DNA of 64,000 nt, from NCBI GenBank assembly GCA_900544345.1, contig UQUR01000007.1:42791-106790 (forward strand), written 5' to 3'. This stretch comes from an uncultured Sutterella sp. GTDB lineage: Bacteria; Pseudomonadota; Gammaproteobacteria; Burkholderiales; Burkholderiaceae_F. Shown piece by piece: positions 17,222-25,374 of this stretch. Positions within the stretch are counted from its first letter, which is position 1. Every line of letters starts with the position of its first letter. The notes below the pieces were generated by a model. It ran no database searches. It was not told the origin of the DNA and saw only the letters and a program-made list of their open reading frames with translations. The translations under genes were made by a program, and so were the position numbers.

Positions 17222-18211
17222 ATGATTGACGCCAGCTCATTACTTCTTTCCGAGTCTTTTAAAACGTTCAAGCTTTTTGTTGAAACAAAAAGTACGGCAA
17301 AGACTGCGCAGATTCTGAATCTTTCCGTTTCGGCGGTAACGCGACAGTTGTCGAATTTTGAGAAGGTTCTTTCAGTTGAACTATTGGATAGAAGCGTCAA
17401 GCCGATGCGTCCAACGCCCGAAGCGATTCAATTCGTTGACCGAATTAGCAAGCAGATATTGCCCTTGAATTCATTAATAGAGGATATGATCGAAAGAAAT
17501 GGGCGACAAATGTCTTTGCGGATCGGTTTTCTTGAGTCATTATCGATTCATGTCGCTCCTGAAGTTATCGCTAATTTAAAGCGGGATTTCAGCTCTGTTT
17601 TGTGCCTGACGGGGACGAGCGATAGGTTGATAGAAAAGTTGCAGCAAAACCGTCTGGATTTTGCCGTTGTCTCCAATCCTTATTCATCACTTGATAATCT
17701 TCGGAGACATTTTATTTTCAGCGAACCCAATATCGTACTGCTGCCCAAAAGTGTACTGAATAAAAGAAATATTCTCACTTGGAAAGATCTTCAATTCTGT
17801 GGAATTCCTTATATTCATTACTATCAGGAAAGTTCCGGTAAATTAGCTACTAATTTTTTATCCTCTATCGGAATAGAGCCTCCCGAGCAAATTGAGGTGG
17901 ACACAACAGGCCCTATTATGGGATTAATACAGCGATCGATGGGTTGGACAATAACGCGAACCTCTTCTCTGATGCCGCATCAAGAGTTATTGGACTGGGT
18001 AAGTGCTATACCTGCTCCGGAACCTGTGATGCAAAGGGAGGTTTATTTATTTGCTTCAAACAGGGTACCCTTATTTTTATACGAGCGCGTTGTCGAGGAA
18101 GTTCTGAAGGCATGCCAAGGGGCGTTATTACCTAATATGCTTGCTATTGCCCCTTGGATAGCCGGGAAAGTTCGATTGGGCGAGAAAAGTCGTCCCAGGA
18201 GACCTGTCTGA
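17222..18211 (+). CDS. LysR-family regulator 3 of the lyase island
   Basis: LysR-type regulator, 329 residues. Winged helix at about 12-70 (STAKTAQILNLSVSAVTRQLSNFEK), effector domain with the island's shared LDFAVVSNPYSS motif, and a C-terminal tail MLAIAPWIAGKVRLG that matches the tails of the two regulators at 10523-12617. It is divergent from the dcu transporter at 15714-17027, the classical arrangement of a LysR protein and its target. The ATG follows a run of T and I see no Shine-Dalgarno site. It ends 3 bases from the convergent M20 gene. Confidence 0.88.
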   Translation: MIDASSLLLSESFKTFKLFVETKSTAKTAQILNLSVSAVTRQLSNFEKVLSVELLDRSVKPMRPTPEAIQFVDRISKQILPLNSLIEDMIERNGRQMSLRIGFLESLSIHVAPEVIANLKRDFSSVLCLTGTSDRLIEKLQQNRLDFAVVSNPYSSLDNLRRHFIFSEPNIVLLPKSVLNKRNILTWKDLQFCGIPYIHYYQESSGKLATNFLSSIGIEPPEQIEVDTTGPIMGLIQRSMGWTITRTSSLMPHQELLDWVSAIPAPEPVMQREVYLFASNRVPLFLYERVVEEVLKACQGALLPNMLAIAPWIAGKVRLGEKSRPRRPV

Positions 18212-18214
18212 AGA

Positions 18215-19462
18215 CTATTTTCCAATGGGTTTCTTCAGGTATTCAAACGCACTGAGTGCATGAATTTTGAAGCATTGTTCTAATTCAGAAAACTCAACAT
18301 ATTCGTCCGGTGCGCCCATATTCGCGCCTTCTACGCCGCAACTGAATGTGTTGATCCCGTAACGTCTGGTATGTTTGCCGTCAGTGCCGCCGACTCGAAT
18401 AGTTGTGGCACAAGGAAGGCCAAAGACTTTTTGAGCGTTGGACTTCAAGATACTCAACAGTTCGTGTGAAGGATCAGAGTAAAGAGACTCACAGCGCATC
18501 AATGTTGTGAAAGAAATTTCTTTTCTGTCTGAGCATAACTGCTTTAACGTCTCCTCAATATCATCGGGACTGATACCGATAGGTAAGCGAGAGTCAATAA
18601 TGACCTCTGCGTAGCCTGGAACCAGGTTAGGAGCTGTACCTGCGTGAAAGACACCGATATTGCTCGTGACATTGAGAAGTGTTTGGGTTTCACCCTTGCC
18701 GGCAACAGATTCAGAAATCGGACCGGCCTCTTTAATAAGATTAATGATGTCCGGCGGACAGCGAGATAGCAATTTTCTGACTCTTTCCCGATAGTCAACA
18801 ATGGCATCGATTAACAGCTCAATAGCGTTTTTCGCTTTATGTAAATGTGCGCCGTGACCCGGAATCCCTTTTGCACTCATTTTGAAACGATACCGTCCCT
18901 TTTCTCCGAAGCGAATTGAACGTGAACTACCCACATCGGCAATCAGACAAGCATCTACATTTCTGAGTGCCGGCATGGTTTCTAAAAGATATTGAGTGCC
19001 GTGTTTGCCGCCGGCCTCTTCTCCGCCAACCAACATTAAGGTGACTTCGCCACTCCACATGGAGGGATTGCGACCCAAAAGAATGAACGTTTCAATGAGA
19101 CTGGCACAGCCGGCTTTCATATCGCTTACGCCAACGCCAAACAACTTGCCATCCTCTATCTCTGCTCCGAAAGGATCGTGTCGCCACAAATTCGGTTGCA
19201 CGACTTCAAAGGTATCCAAATGACCGTTTAAAAGTAAATGTTTACCCGGTTGATGTCCTTTAGTATGAGCCACCAGATTATCAATTGGGCTGACTTCCTC
19301 AATCGTTTGTATCTCAACGCCGGGAATTCCAGATAGGAGCTCTTTTGAATAAGAGACAATATTTCGGGTATCGGATGGGGGAGTGACCGAGTTGAGTTTC
19401 GATAAATTAATCAGTGTATTGCGTAAGTCCGGTAGAACTTGATCAATTTTTTCTGTAACCAT
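18215..19462 (-). CDS. M20-family metallopeptidase/deacylase (ArgE/DapE type)
   Basis: Zinc-dependent amidohydrolase of the M20 family, 415 residues from the ATG at 19462, which has GGAGG five bases upstream. A GTG nine codons earlier is less likely. Metal-binding motifs are present: LLLNGHLDTFEVV, the GVSDMKAG aspartate and GGEEAGGKHG with the catalytic Glu pair. The dimerisation domain lies about residues 190-300. The gene is inside the lyase island with no signal peptide. It may free aspartate-type substrates from N-acyl or peptide forms in the cytoplasm; the substrate is not deducible. Confidence 0.85.
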   Translation of the reverse strand: MVTEKIDQVLPDLRNTLINLSKLNSVTPPSDTRNIVSYSKELLSGIPGVEIQTIEEVSPIDNLVAHTKGHQPGKHLLLNGHLDTFEVVQPNLWRHDPFGAEIEDGKLFGVGVSDMKAGCASLIETFILLGRNPSMWSGEVTLMLVGGEEAGGKHGTQYLLETMPALRNVDACLIADVGSSRSIRFGEKGRYRFKMSAKGIPGHGAHLHKAKNAIELLIDAIVDYRERVRKLLSRCPPDIINLIKEAGPISESVAGKGETQTLLNVTSNIGVFHAGTAPNLVPGYAEVIIDSRLPIGISPDDIEETLKQLCSDRKEISFTTLMRCESLYSDPSHELLSILKSNAQKVFGLPCATTIRVGGTDGKHTRRYGINTFSCGVEGANMGAPDEYVEFSELEQCFKIHALSAFEYLKKPIGK

Positions 19463-19540
19463 CTTCTCCTCCACACAGTGAGTTTTCACGACTGAGTGTA
19501 GTGAAGGGACGGAGAGTTTTTATAGATTTTTAAAAAAATA

Positions 19541-19556
19541 AGGTTAACCCCAACCT
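19541..19556. promoter_or_regulatory. Dyad AGGTT-N6-AACCT upstream of dcu transporter 2
   Basis: Inverted repeat AGGTT (19541-19545) and AACCT (19552-19556), between the divergent M20 gene and the plus-strand transporter operon. It is a candidate operator, with no further support. Confidence 0.35.
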
Positions 19557-19683
19557 ATTATCTCAAAAATGCATAATTCTTTTATCTTTGGCGGCTAATG
19601 TTTGAGCTTATTGCTTTAAAGGGCTTCAATGGAAGCAGATCGCATGATCTGACTTGCTATCTACTCTTCTTCGGAGATTACAA

Positions 19684-20997
19684 ATGAGCGTTATCTTACA
19701 AGCCATAGTGGTCTTTGGTGTGATCGCTATTGGTGCCCGCTATGCTGGTATCGGCCTCGGTATTTGGGGCGGTATCGGTTTGTTCTTATTGGTAACAGTT
19801 TTCGGTTTGACGCCGACCTCTGCTCCTACGGACGTGCTCCTGATCATGATTGCAGTGGCTACCGCTGCCTCAGTGATGGATGCCGCCGGCGGTGTTGATT
19901 ATATGGTGCGTATTGCTGAAAAAATCATTCGTGCCAATCCAGACCGCATTGTGTATGTCGCCCCGTTGGTTACCTGGTTCTTTGCTTTCTTAGCCGGTAC
20001 GGCCAACATTGCTCAGTCCCTGATGCCTGTGATTTATGAAGTGGCTCACGGTGTGGGCATTCGTCCGGAACGTGCTATGACGGCCTCCGGCGTTGCCGCT
20101 CAACAAGCTCTTGTGGCTAGCCCCGTGGCTGCCTGTACCGCTGCTTTAATCGGTTTGTACACGCAAAACGGTTATGACTTCGGCTTGCAGACGATTTTGA
20201 TGGTTACGATTCCTGCCACGTTAATCGCTGTTGTGGTGGTTTCCACGGTCATGCTTCGTTACGGCAAGGACTTAAAAGACGATCCGGAATATCAGGCTCG
20301 TTTGAAGGCTGGTCTGGTGAAGGCTGTGGTGAGTTCTTCTGAACGTCCGCCGTTACCGAAGAAAGCCGGTTTGTCCGCAGCGCTCTTCGTACTCTGTGTG
20401 GCCGGTGTCGTGATCACGGGTATCTTCCCTGAAATGCGTACGACCAATAGCGGCAAAGTGATCAATATGGGTGTGTTCCTTCAGATCGGTATGTTCGTGG
20501 CTGCCGGTTTGATCCTCGTGATTTGCCGTCCGAAGTTAGCCAACGCGATGTCGAGCTCCATCATGCGCGCCGGTATCACGGCTGTGATTACGGTGTTCGG
20601 CTTGTCCTGGATGTCTGATACGTTTATTTCCGCTCACAAGGCTGTGTGGGTTCAAGACATCGGCGGTTTGCTCCAAACGATGCCGTGGCTCTTTGCCTTT
20701 GTGATTTTCTTCGGTTCCATGCTCTTGAACTCTCAAGCTGCAACGGTTCGTGCTGTGATGCCTCTGGGCTTTGCTCTCGGTATGCCTGCTCCGACCCTTT
20801 TGGGCTTGTACCCCGCTTGTAACGGTACATCCTTCCTGCCGACTTCCGGTGTCGTGGTTTCTACGATCGCTTTCGACCAATCCGGCACGACGCACATCGG
20901 TAAGTATGTGATTAACCACTCGTTCTTGGTACCTTGTGTTACTGCAACGACGACCGCAACGGTTGCGGCCTATCTCTTAACTTTCGTGATGTTCTAA
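19684..20997 (+). CDS. DcuA/DcuB-family C4-dicarboxylate transporter 2
   Basis: 437 residues from ATG 19684, which has GGAG nearby; a TTG at 19654 is less likely. Clear paralogue of the transporter at 15714-17027 along its length: ARYAGIGLGIWGG, AAGGVDYMVRIAEKI, GIRPERAMTASGVAAQQ, ATVRAVMPLGFALGMPAPTL, GTTHIGKYVINHSFLVPC. It heads the plus-strand operon with an ArgH-like lyase 12 bases downstream. The nucleotide sequence is visibly more G+C-rich and more uniform in codon choice than the genes from 22606 on, which suggests high expression. Probable role: import of a fumarate-yielding substrate or fumarate/succinate exchange. Confidence 0.89.
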   Translation: MSVILQAIVVFGVIAIGARYAGIGLGIWGGIGLFLLVTVFGLTPTSAPTDVLLIMIAVATAASVMDAAGGVDYMVRIAEKIIRANPDRIVYVAPLVTWFFAFLAGTANIAQSLMPVIYEVAHGVGIRPERAMTASGVAAQQALVASPVAACTAALIGLYTQNGYDFGLQTILMVTIPATLIAVVVVSTVMLRYGKDLKDDPEYQARLKAGLVKAVVSSSERPPLPKKAGLSAALFVLCVAGVVITGIFPEMRTTNSGKVINMGVFLQIGMFVAAGLILVICRPKLANAMSSSIMRAGITAVITVFGLSWMSDTFISAHKAVWVQDIGGLLQTMPWLFAFVIFFGSMLLNSQAATVRAVMPLGFALGMPAPTLLGLYPACNGTSFLPTSGVVVSTIAFDQSGTTHIGKYVINHSFLVPCVTATTTATVAAYLLTFVMF

Positions 20998-21009
20998 GGA
21001 GAAATTTAA

Positions 21010-22518
21010 ATGTCCGAAAACAATAACCGCGGCCGTATCCGCAAACCGATTGCCCCGGAAGTGGTCAAATATGTTAATGACCCTGTCGCCAAGAGCGATT
21101 ATGAAACGTCCTACTTTACGTATCTGACGATTAACCGCGCTCACGTGCTCATGCTTGAAAAGCAAGGCATTATTTCCAAGGAAGTCTGCCAGGCTATTTT
21201 GAAAGCAACTCGTGAAATTGAAGCCAATCCGATTGCTCCGGACTTTAAGAAGGACTCCGGTATTGAGGATTTGTACACAACGCTTGAGCGCCGCCTGATC
21301 AAAATGGTCGGCCTGGAAATCGGCGGTCAGCAGCATACCGCCCGCTCGCGCAACGACTTGGGTGCAACGGTTTTGCGCATGGACACTCGTGACTATTACC
21401 TTACGCTTTGCGATCTGTTCTTAAAGACTCGCGAAACGCTGATTAATGTCGCTCGTCAAAACTACGATGCAGTTTTCTCAGGCTACACCCATATGCAGCC
21501 GTCAGAGCCCGTTACCCTGGCTCACTACCTGTCGGCTGTTTTAAGCGGTTTGGAACGTGACTACCGCCGTCTGCAAAATGCTTGGGAAGGTTTGAATATC
21601 TGCCCGCTGGGCGGCTGCTCCATGGGCTCCACCTCCTTCAACATTGATCGCACGATGACGGCCCGTCTTTTGGGTTTTGATAAGCCGGTAGCCAACTCCA
21701 TCGATACGGTTGCTTCCCGTGACTACGCTTTGGAAATTACTTCGGCTTTGGCTATTGCTTCCGATACGCTGTCTCGCCTGGCCTTTGACCTCTACATTTG
21801 GGCTACACCGGAATACGGCTACATTGAAGTTGATGACAGTTGCGCTGTCTGCTCGTCAATCATGCCGCAAAAGAAAAATGCCTTTACTTTAGAGCACATT
21901 AAAGCCCGTGCTGGTCATATGCATGGTTACTTGATGGCTATGCTTGCCTGCATGAAGACGATTATTTACTCTCACAGTAAGGATACGAGCGTTGAGGCCA
22001 CGAAGAATCTGCGTGCTGCTATGCTTGAGATGGAAGGCGATTTCGTGCTCACAGAGCTCACGGTCCGCACCATGAGCGTGAAGCGTGATGTGATGCTCGA
22101 TCACGCCCGCCGCAACTTCTGCACAGTGACCGAATTGGCTAACTATCTGGTTCGTCATGACAATATTTCGTTCCGTGAAGCACACGAAATCATCGCTGCA
22201 GTGGTCGGCAACATGTATGACCGCGGTTTGAGCTGCGCTGAAATTGATCGCAAGGCGATCAATGAAGTGAGTGTTCCGGCCTTTGGTTTTGAAACCAAGA
22301 TGACTGACGAACTCATCTGCGAAGCTTTGGATCCGGTCCGCATTGCCGAAGCCAAGAAGGTGATCGGCGGTACGGCTAAGGAAGAAGTGGCTCACCAGCT
22401 CGATATGATTGAAGAACAGCTGATGAAGGATAAGGCAGTTTGCGCTCAGCGCCATGAACACCTTGCAAAAGCCAAGGCTGAATTGGATGCTTTGACCGAT
22501 GCCATGATCGCGGCTTAA
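21010..22518 (+). CDS. ArgH-like C-N lyase 2, intact active site
   Basis: 502 residues, paralogue of the protein at 8324-9823. The active-site regions are HTARSRND (109-116), GYTHMQ (158-163) and SSIMPQKKN (282-290). The proline that follows KKN in almost all family members is Ala here (KKNA), unlike the first copy. It should release fumarate from an N-substituted aspartate. It is co-transcribed with the dcu transporter and has uniform, high-expression-like codons. The tight link to a dicarboxylate transporter argues for catabolism rather than arginine biosynthesis. An intrinsic terminator follows. Confidence 0.86.
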   Translation: MSENNNRGRIRKPIAPEVVKYVNDPVAKSDYETSYFTYLTINRAHVLMLEKQGIISKEVCQAILKATREIEANPIAPDFKKDSGIEDLYTTLERRLIKMVGLEIGGQQHTARSRNDLGATVLRMDTRDYYLTLCDLFLKTRETLINVARQNYDAVFSGYTHMQPSEPVTLAHYLSAVLSGLERDYRRLQNAWEGLNICPLGGCSMGSTSFNIDRTMTARLLGFDKPVANSIDTVASRDYALEITSALAIASDTLSRLAFDLYIWATPEYGYIEVDDSCAVCSSIMPQKKNAFTLEHIKARAGHMHGYLMAMLACMKTIIYSHSKDTSVEATKNLRAAMLEMEGDFVLTELTVRTMSVKRDVMLDHARRNFCTVTELANYLVRHDNISFREAHEIIAAVVGNMYDRGLSCAEIDRKAINEVSVPAFGFETKMTDELICEALDPVRIAEAKKVIGGTAKEEVAHQLDMIEEQLMKDKAVCAQRHEHLAKAKAELDALTDAMIAA

Positions 22519-22540
22519 TCCTCATTTTTGGATATCAATG

Positions 22541-22578
22541 ACGGGACCGTGGGTGTCGTAGCCTTCGGTCCCGTTTAA
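22541..22578 (+). terminator. Intrinsic terminator between ArgH-like 2 and the B2-A2 lyase pair
   Basis: Stem ACGGGACCG (22541-22549) with CGGTCCCGT (22566-22574), followed by a T/A-rich tail. It separates the transporter-ArgH transcript from the aspartase-like pair, which then needs read-through or its own promoter in about 30 bases. Confidence 0.75.
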
Positions 22579-22605
22579 TTTATTTAAACGAAATAGGGAC
22601 TCGGT

Positions 22606-23943
22606 ATGTCAATATCGGAAGCAATCAAAATCACCGGTAAAACGCTCGATAAGTTTCCGGATGTGATTGAAGTATTCGCATTGGTAAAGAAAGCGTATAC
22701 CTTAACGAATGCAAAGTTCGGCTTTTTGTCTGAACAGGAAGCTCATGCTATTGTGGCAGAGTGTGATAGCTTGGCTCAGAATCCGGAGAGCCTTAAGGTT
22801 GAATTGTGGCAAAGCGATTTAACGCTCTTAAATACACGATTTTCTCGCATGGTGTCAGAAAAAATTGCTGTTGATGTGAAGAAAATCAATTTATTGCAAT
22901 CTATTCAAGACATCAGTCAGACTGTGGAAAGCATTGTCATATACCGCAGATTGAATCAATTAATTGACGATGTCACTTACATGCAAAAAGAGCTAACGGC
23001 AAAAGCGTATGAGTTCAAAGATGAAATTCGCCTGATGCGGACTCATTTGATGGAAAGCGCAGTAGGCACTTGGGGACAGACTTTCGGTGCATTAGCTTTA
23101 TCAGTCAATCGGGCAAGAGAACGTTTAAGTACGCATCGAGCGTTATATCGTGAAGTTCTTTTAGGCCACTCTCTTTTCGGTGTAAGTATTGCTTCATCAA
23201 ATGACTACACCAGAGAACTTTTGAAGACATTATCAAAAGAAGTCGGGATTGATCTGCAAGAACCCGCTAGCGTTCATGAAGTCGTACCAAAAAGCGCTCT
23301 CATGGATGAGTTAATGGGTAATGAGAAATTCATTTATCTTGCAAGTGACTTAAAGGCCTTGGCAATGATCAATGCCCGAATTGGACATGGCTTTTTCATT
23401 TATGGTTCAGGCCCTCGGGCAGGCATCACAGAGGTGACACTACCGGCTATTGCTCCGGGCTCAACTATTATGCCCGGCAAAATTAATCCAAGTATGGCCC
23501 ACCTGATGTTTCAGATTGCCGAGTTTGTTTCGGTAAACGATCAGATGTCCACCTATGCAGTCAACGAATTGGATTTTGACCTCACCCATCAAATGGGCGG
23601 AGCTTTTATCACTATGATTGAAATGCTTGAGACACTAGGGAAAGGCTGCAGGCTCTTTACTGATAAATGTCTGAAGGGCTTCGGTGTTAAATCAGAAAAT
23701 AATGCCGATCACGTTATCAATTCTCCCTCTTTGGTAAATCTTGTTTGTGCTTTCAAGGGACAGAGTGCAGCCGATAAGGTAAAAGCAAGAATGCTCTCAG
23801 ATGGGCTTTCGTGTAAAGAAGCCTGTATCAAAGAAGGCGTTTTTAGTGAAAAAGAAGCCGCTTGTCTATTTGATCTCAAGACAATGGCTCAAGAAGGTAT
23901 TAATCCACAGAAGTTGTCTTACTTCATGGGGCTTAAAGAGTAA
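22606..23943 (+). CDS. Aspartase-like partner with serine loop but no SSN region (B2)
   Basis: Fumarase/aspartase-superfamily protein, 445 residues, lacking the N-terminal PDEAYYG strand. The serine loop is intact, PGSTIMPGKINP (284-295). The second region RTHLMES keeps Thr146-His147. The first region is lost: the position of HVNxxQSSNDxxPT reads INLLQSIQDISQT (94-106), and the GT-N loop is gone (SDLTLLNTRF). By eye it is closest to the A1 protein at 14061-15518 (shared VESIVIYRR/VEAIVLHRR and EVVPKSALMD/EVIPDSAVFD), yet it keeps the opposite half of the active site. Nine bases separate it from its partner at 23953. Preferred reading: subunit of a heteromeric lyase. Confidence 0.82.
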   Translation: MSISEAIKITGKTLDKFPDVIEVFALVKKAYTLTNAKFGFLSEQEAHAIVAECDSLAQNPESLKVELWQSDLTLLNTRFSRMVSEKIAVDVKKINLLQSIQDISQTVESIVIYRRLNQLIDDVTYMQKELTAKAYEFKDEIRLMRTHLMESAVGTWGQTFGALALSVNRARERLSTHRALYREVLLGHSLFGVSIASSNDYTRELLKTLSKEVGIDLQEPASVHEVVPKSALMDELMGNEKFIYLASDLKALAMINARIGHGFFIYGSGPRAGITEVTLPAIAPGSTIMPGKINPSMAHLMFQIAEFVSVNDQMSTYAVNELDFDLTHQMGGAFITMIEMLETLGKGCRLFTDKCLKGFGVKSENNADHVINSPSLVNLVCAFKGQSAADKVKARMLSDGLSCKEACIKEGVFSEKEAACLFDLKTMAQEGINPQKLSYFMGLKE

Positions 23944-23952
23944 AGGAGCACG

Positions 23953-25356
23953 ATGATGCGTATTGAACATGACGGTTTAGGCGAATTGATGCTTCCCGAT
24001 GAAGCGTATTACGGTAGTGTGGCAGAGCGCCATCGTGTAGCCTTTGATGTTGGCCCTTTTACACTTGATGACTATGCGCCTTATATTAAAGCAGTTGCTT
24101 TAATTAAGATTGCCTGCGCACGAGCTAATGCCGAAATCGGAGCGTTGGATGCTGAAAAAGCAAAAGTGATAGAGAAAGCCGCTTGGGAAGTGGCTGAAGG
24201 AAAATTCGCGGGCAATTTCAATGTCAATATTTTCCGTGGCTCTGGTACTCCTCTTAACGCTGCAGTAAATGAAGTAATTGCCCATAGAGCCAATGAGATG
24301 CTGACGGGCGATAAGACTAAAGGCGGAATTCACCCCAATACTCACGTGAATATGGGGCAGTCCAGTAACGACGTTATTCCGTCGGCAAAAGATTTAGTGA
24401 TTTATTGGGAATTGGCCAAAGTGATTGAGGCCTCTGAACGTTTTGCTCAGGCTTTGCACGATAAAGCGGTTGAGTTTAAAGACGTTTTGAAATTAGGTCG
24501 AACCGGTCTTCAGGATGCTGTTCCCATTACGATGGGGCAGGAGCTCGAAGGCTATTCACATGGCATTGCTCGAATGCATAACAGACTGGTGACTGAACAG
24601 GCTCGCTGGAATCACTCATGTTTAGGCGGCACAGCCGTTGGCACTGGAATGGGTTGTATGCCAGGTTTTCGTGCGGTGATCCATAAACATCTTTCTGACG
24701 TTTTGGGCCGTGAGATGAAAGCAGAAGAAAACTTGGTCGACGGCATGATGTCTTTGGACGGTTTAATTGTTGCCCATGCACATATTTTGGCGTTGTCCAC
24801 TCAAATTTGGAAAGTTACGAGAGATCTCCGCATTATGTCCAGCGGTGAGAGAACAGGGTTAAGAGAAATCGTCTTTCCGGTGCGTGCCGAAGAAGAGCCC
24901 GATTATGCTGAATTGCTGATTACGACAACCAATCGTGTCAGTGCGAATAATTCTGGTGTCGTTTTAGGCGTTCAGTCTGGTTGGCTTAATTTGGGCAGTG
25001 CCTCTGGAATTCCGCTGCGTTGCATCATTTCAAGCTGTGAAATGCTCTCCAATGCAATGAATCTCTTTGTTGAGAAGGTCTTGGTGCAGATTAAGGCTAA
25101 TGCAGCCCATTGTGCAGAGTTGGCTGAGAAGTCCGCTTCATTGTCAACCATGATTTCTGCGATTTTCGGTTACGAAATCGGTACAAAGGTTGCGCACTAT
25201 GCCATTGATCATGATGTAACTTGCAAACAGGCGGCTTTGGATCTGAAGGTATTGCCCGAAGAGGTAATTGAGGATCTATTTGATATTCATAATTTGGTTG
25301 AAGCTGACAGAATGGAGGCACTTTTTCACAAATACGCCTCTTACCGCAAGGTGTAG
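23953..25356 (+). CDS. Aspartase-like partner with SSN region but no serine loop (A2)
   Basis: Aspartase-like protein, 467 residues (the ATG at 23956 is an equal choice). The aspartase start RIEHDGLGELMLPDEAYYG, GTPLNAAVNEV (98-108) and HVNMGQSSNDVIPS (131-144) are intact. The second region is RTGLQDAVP (183-191), with the same Gly as in A1. The serine loop is deleted: between IVFPV and AELL only RAEEEPDY remains, about eight residues shorter than in the B1 protein. By eye its nearest relative is B1 at 12661-14037 (shared HAHI, QSGWL/HSGWL, and C-terminus KVLP). It is the distal gene of the plus-strand lyase block and is followed by a hairpin. Confidence 0.84.
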   Translation: MMRIEHDGLGELMLPDEAYYGSVAERHRVAFDVGPFTLDDYAPYIKAVALIKIACARANAEIGALDAEKAKVIEKAAWEVAEGKFAGNFNVNIFRGSGTPLNAAVNEVIAHRANEMLTGDKTKGGIHPNTHVNMGQSSNDVIPSAKDLVIYWELAKVIEASERFAQALHDKAVEFKDVLKLGRTGLQDAVPITMGQELEGYSHGIARMHNRLVTEQARWNHSCLGGTAVGTGMGCMPGFRAVIHKHLSDVLGREMKAEENLVDGMMSLDGLIVAHAHILALSTQIWKVTRDLRIMSSGERTGLREIVFPVRAEEEPDYAELLITTTNRVSANNSGVVLGVQSGWLNLGSASGIPLRCIISSCEMLSNAMNLFVEKVLVQIKANAAHCAELAEKSASLSTMISAIFGYEIGTKVAHYAIDHDVTCKQAALDLKVLPEEVIEDLFDIHNLVEADRMEALFHKYASYRKV

Positions 25357-25374
25357 CATTTGAAATGCTAAAAA

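Noticed and set aside
21889..22461. 190-residue antisense reading frame opposite the second ArgH-like gene
   Set aside because: It runs through a lyase gene with clear motifs in the other direction, and its translation has no recognisable domain. It is a shadow of the codon bias in that gene.
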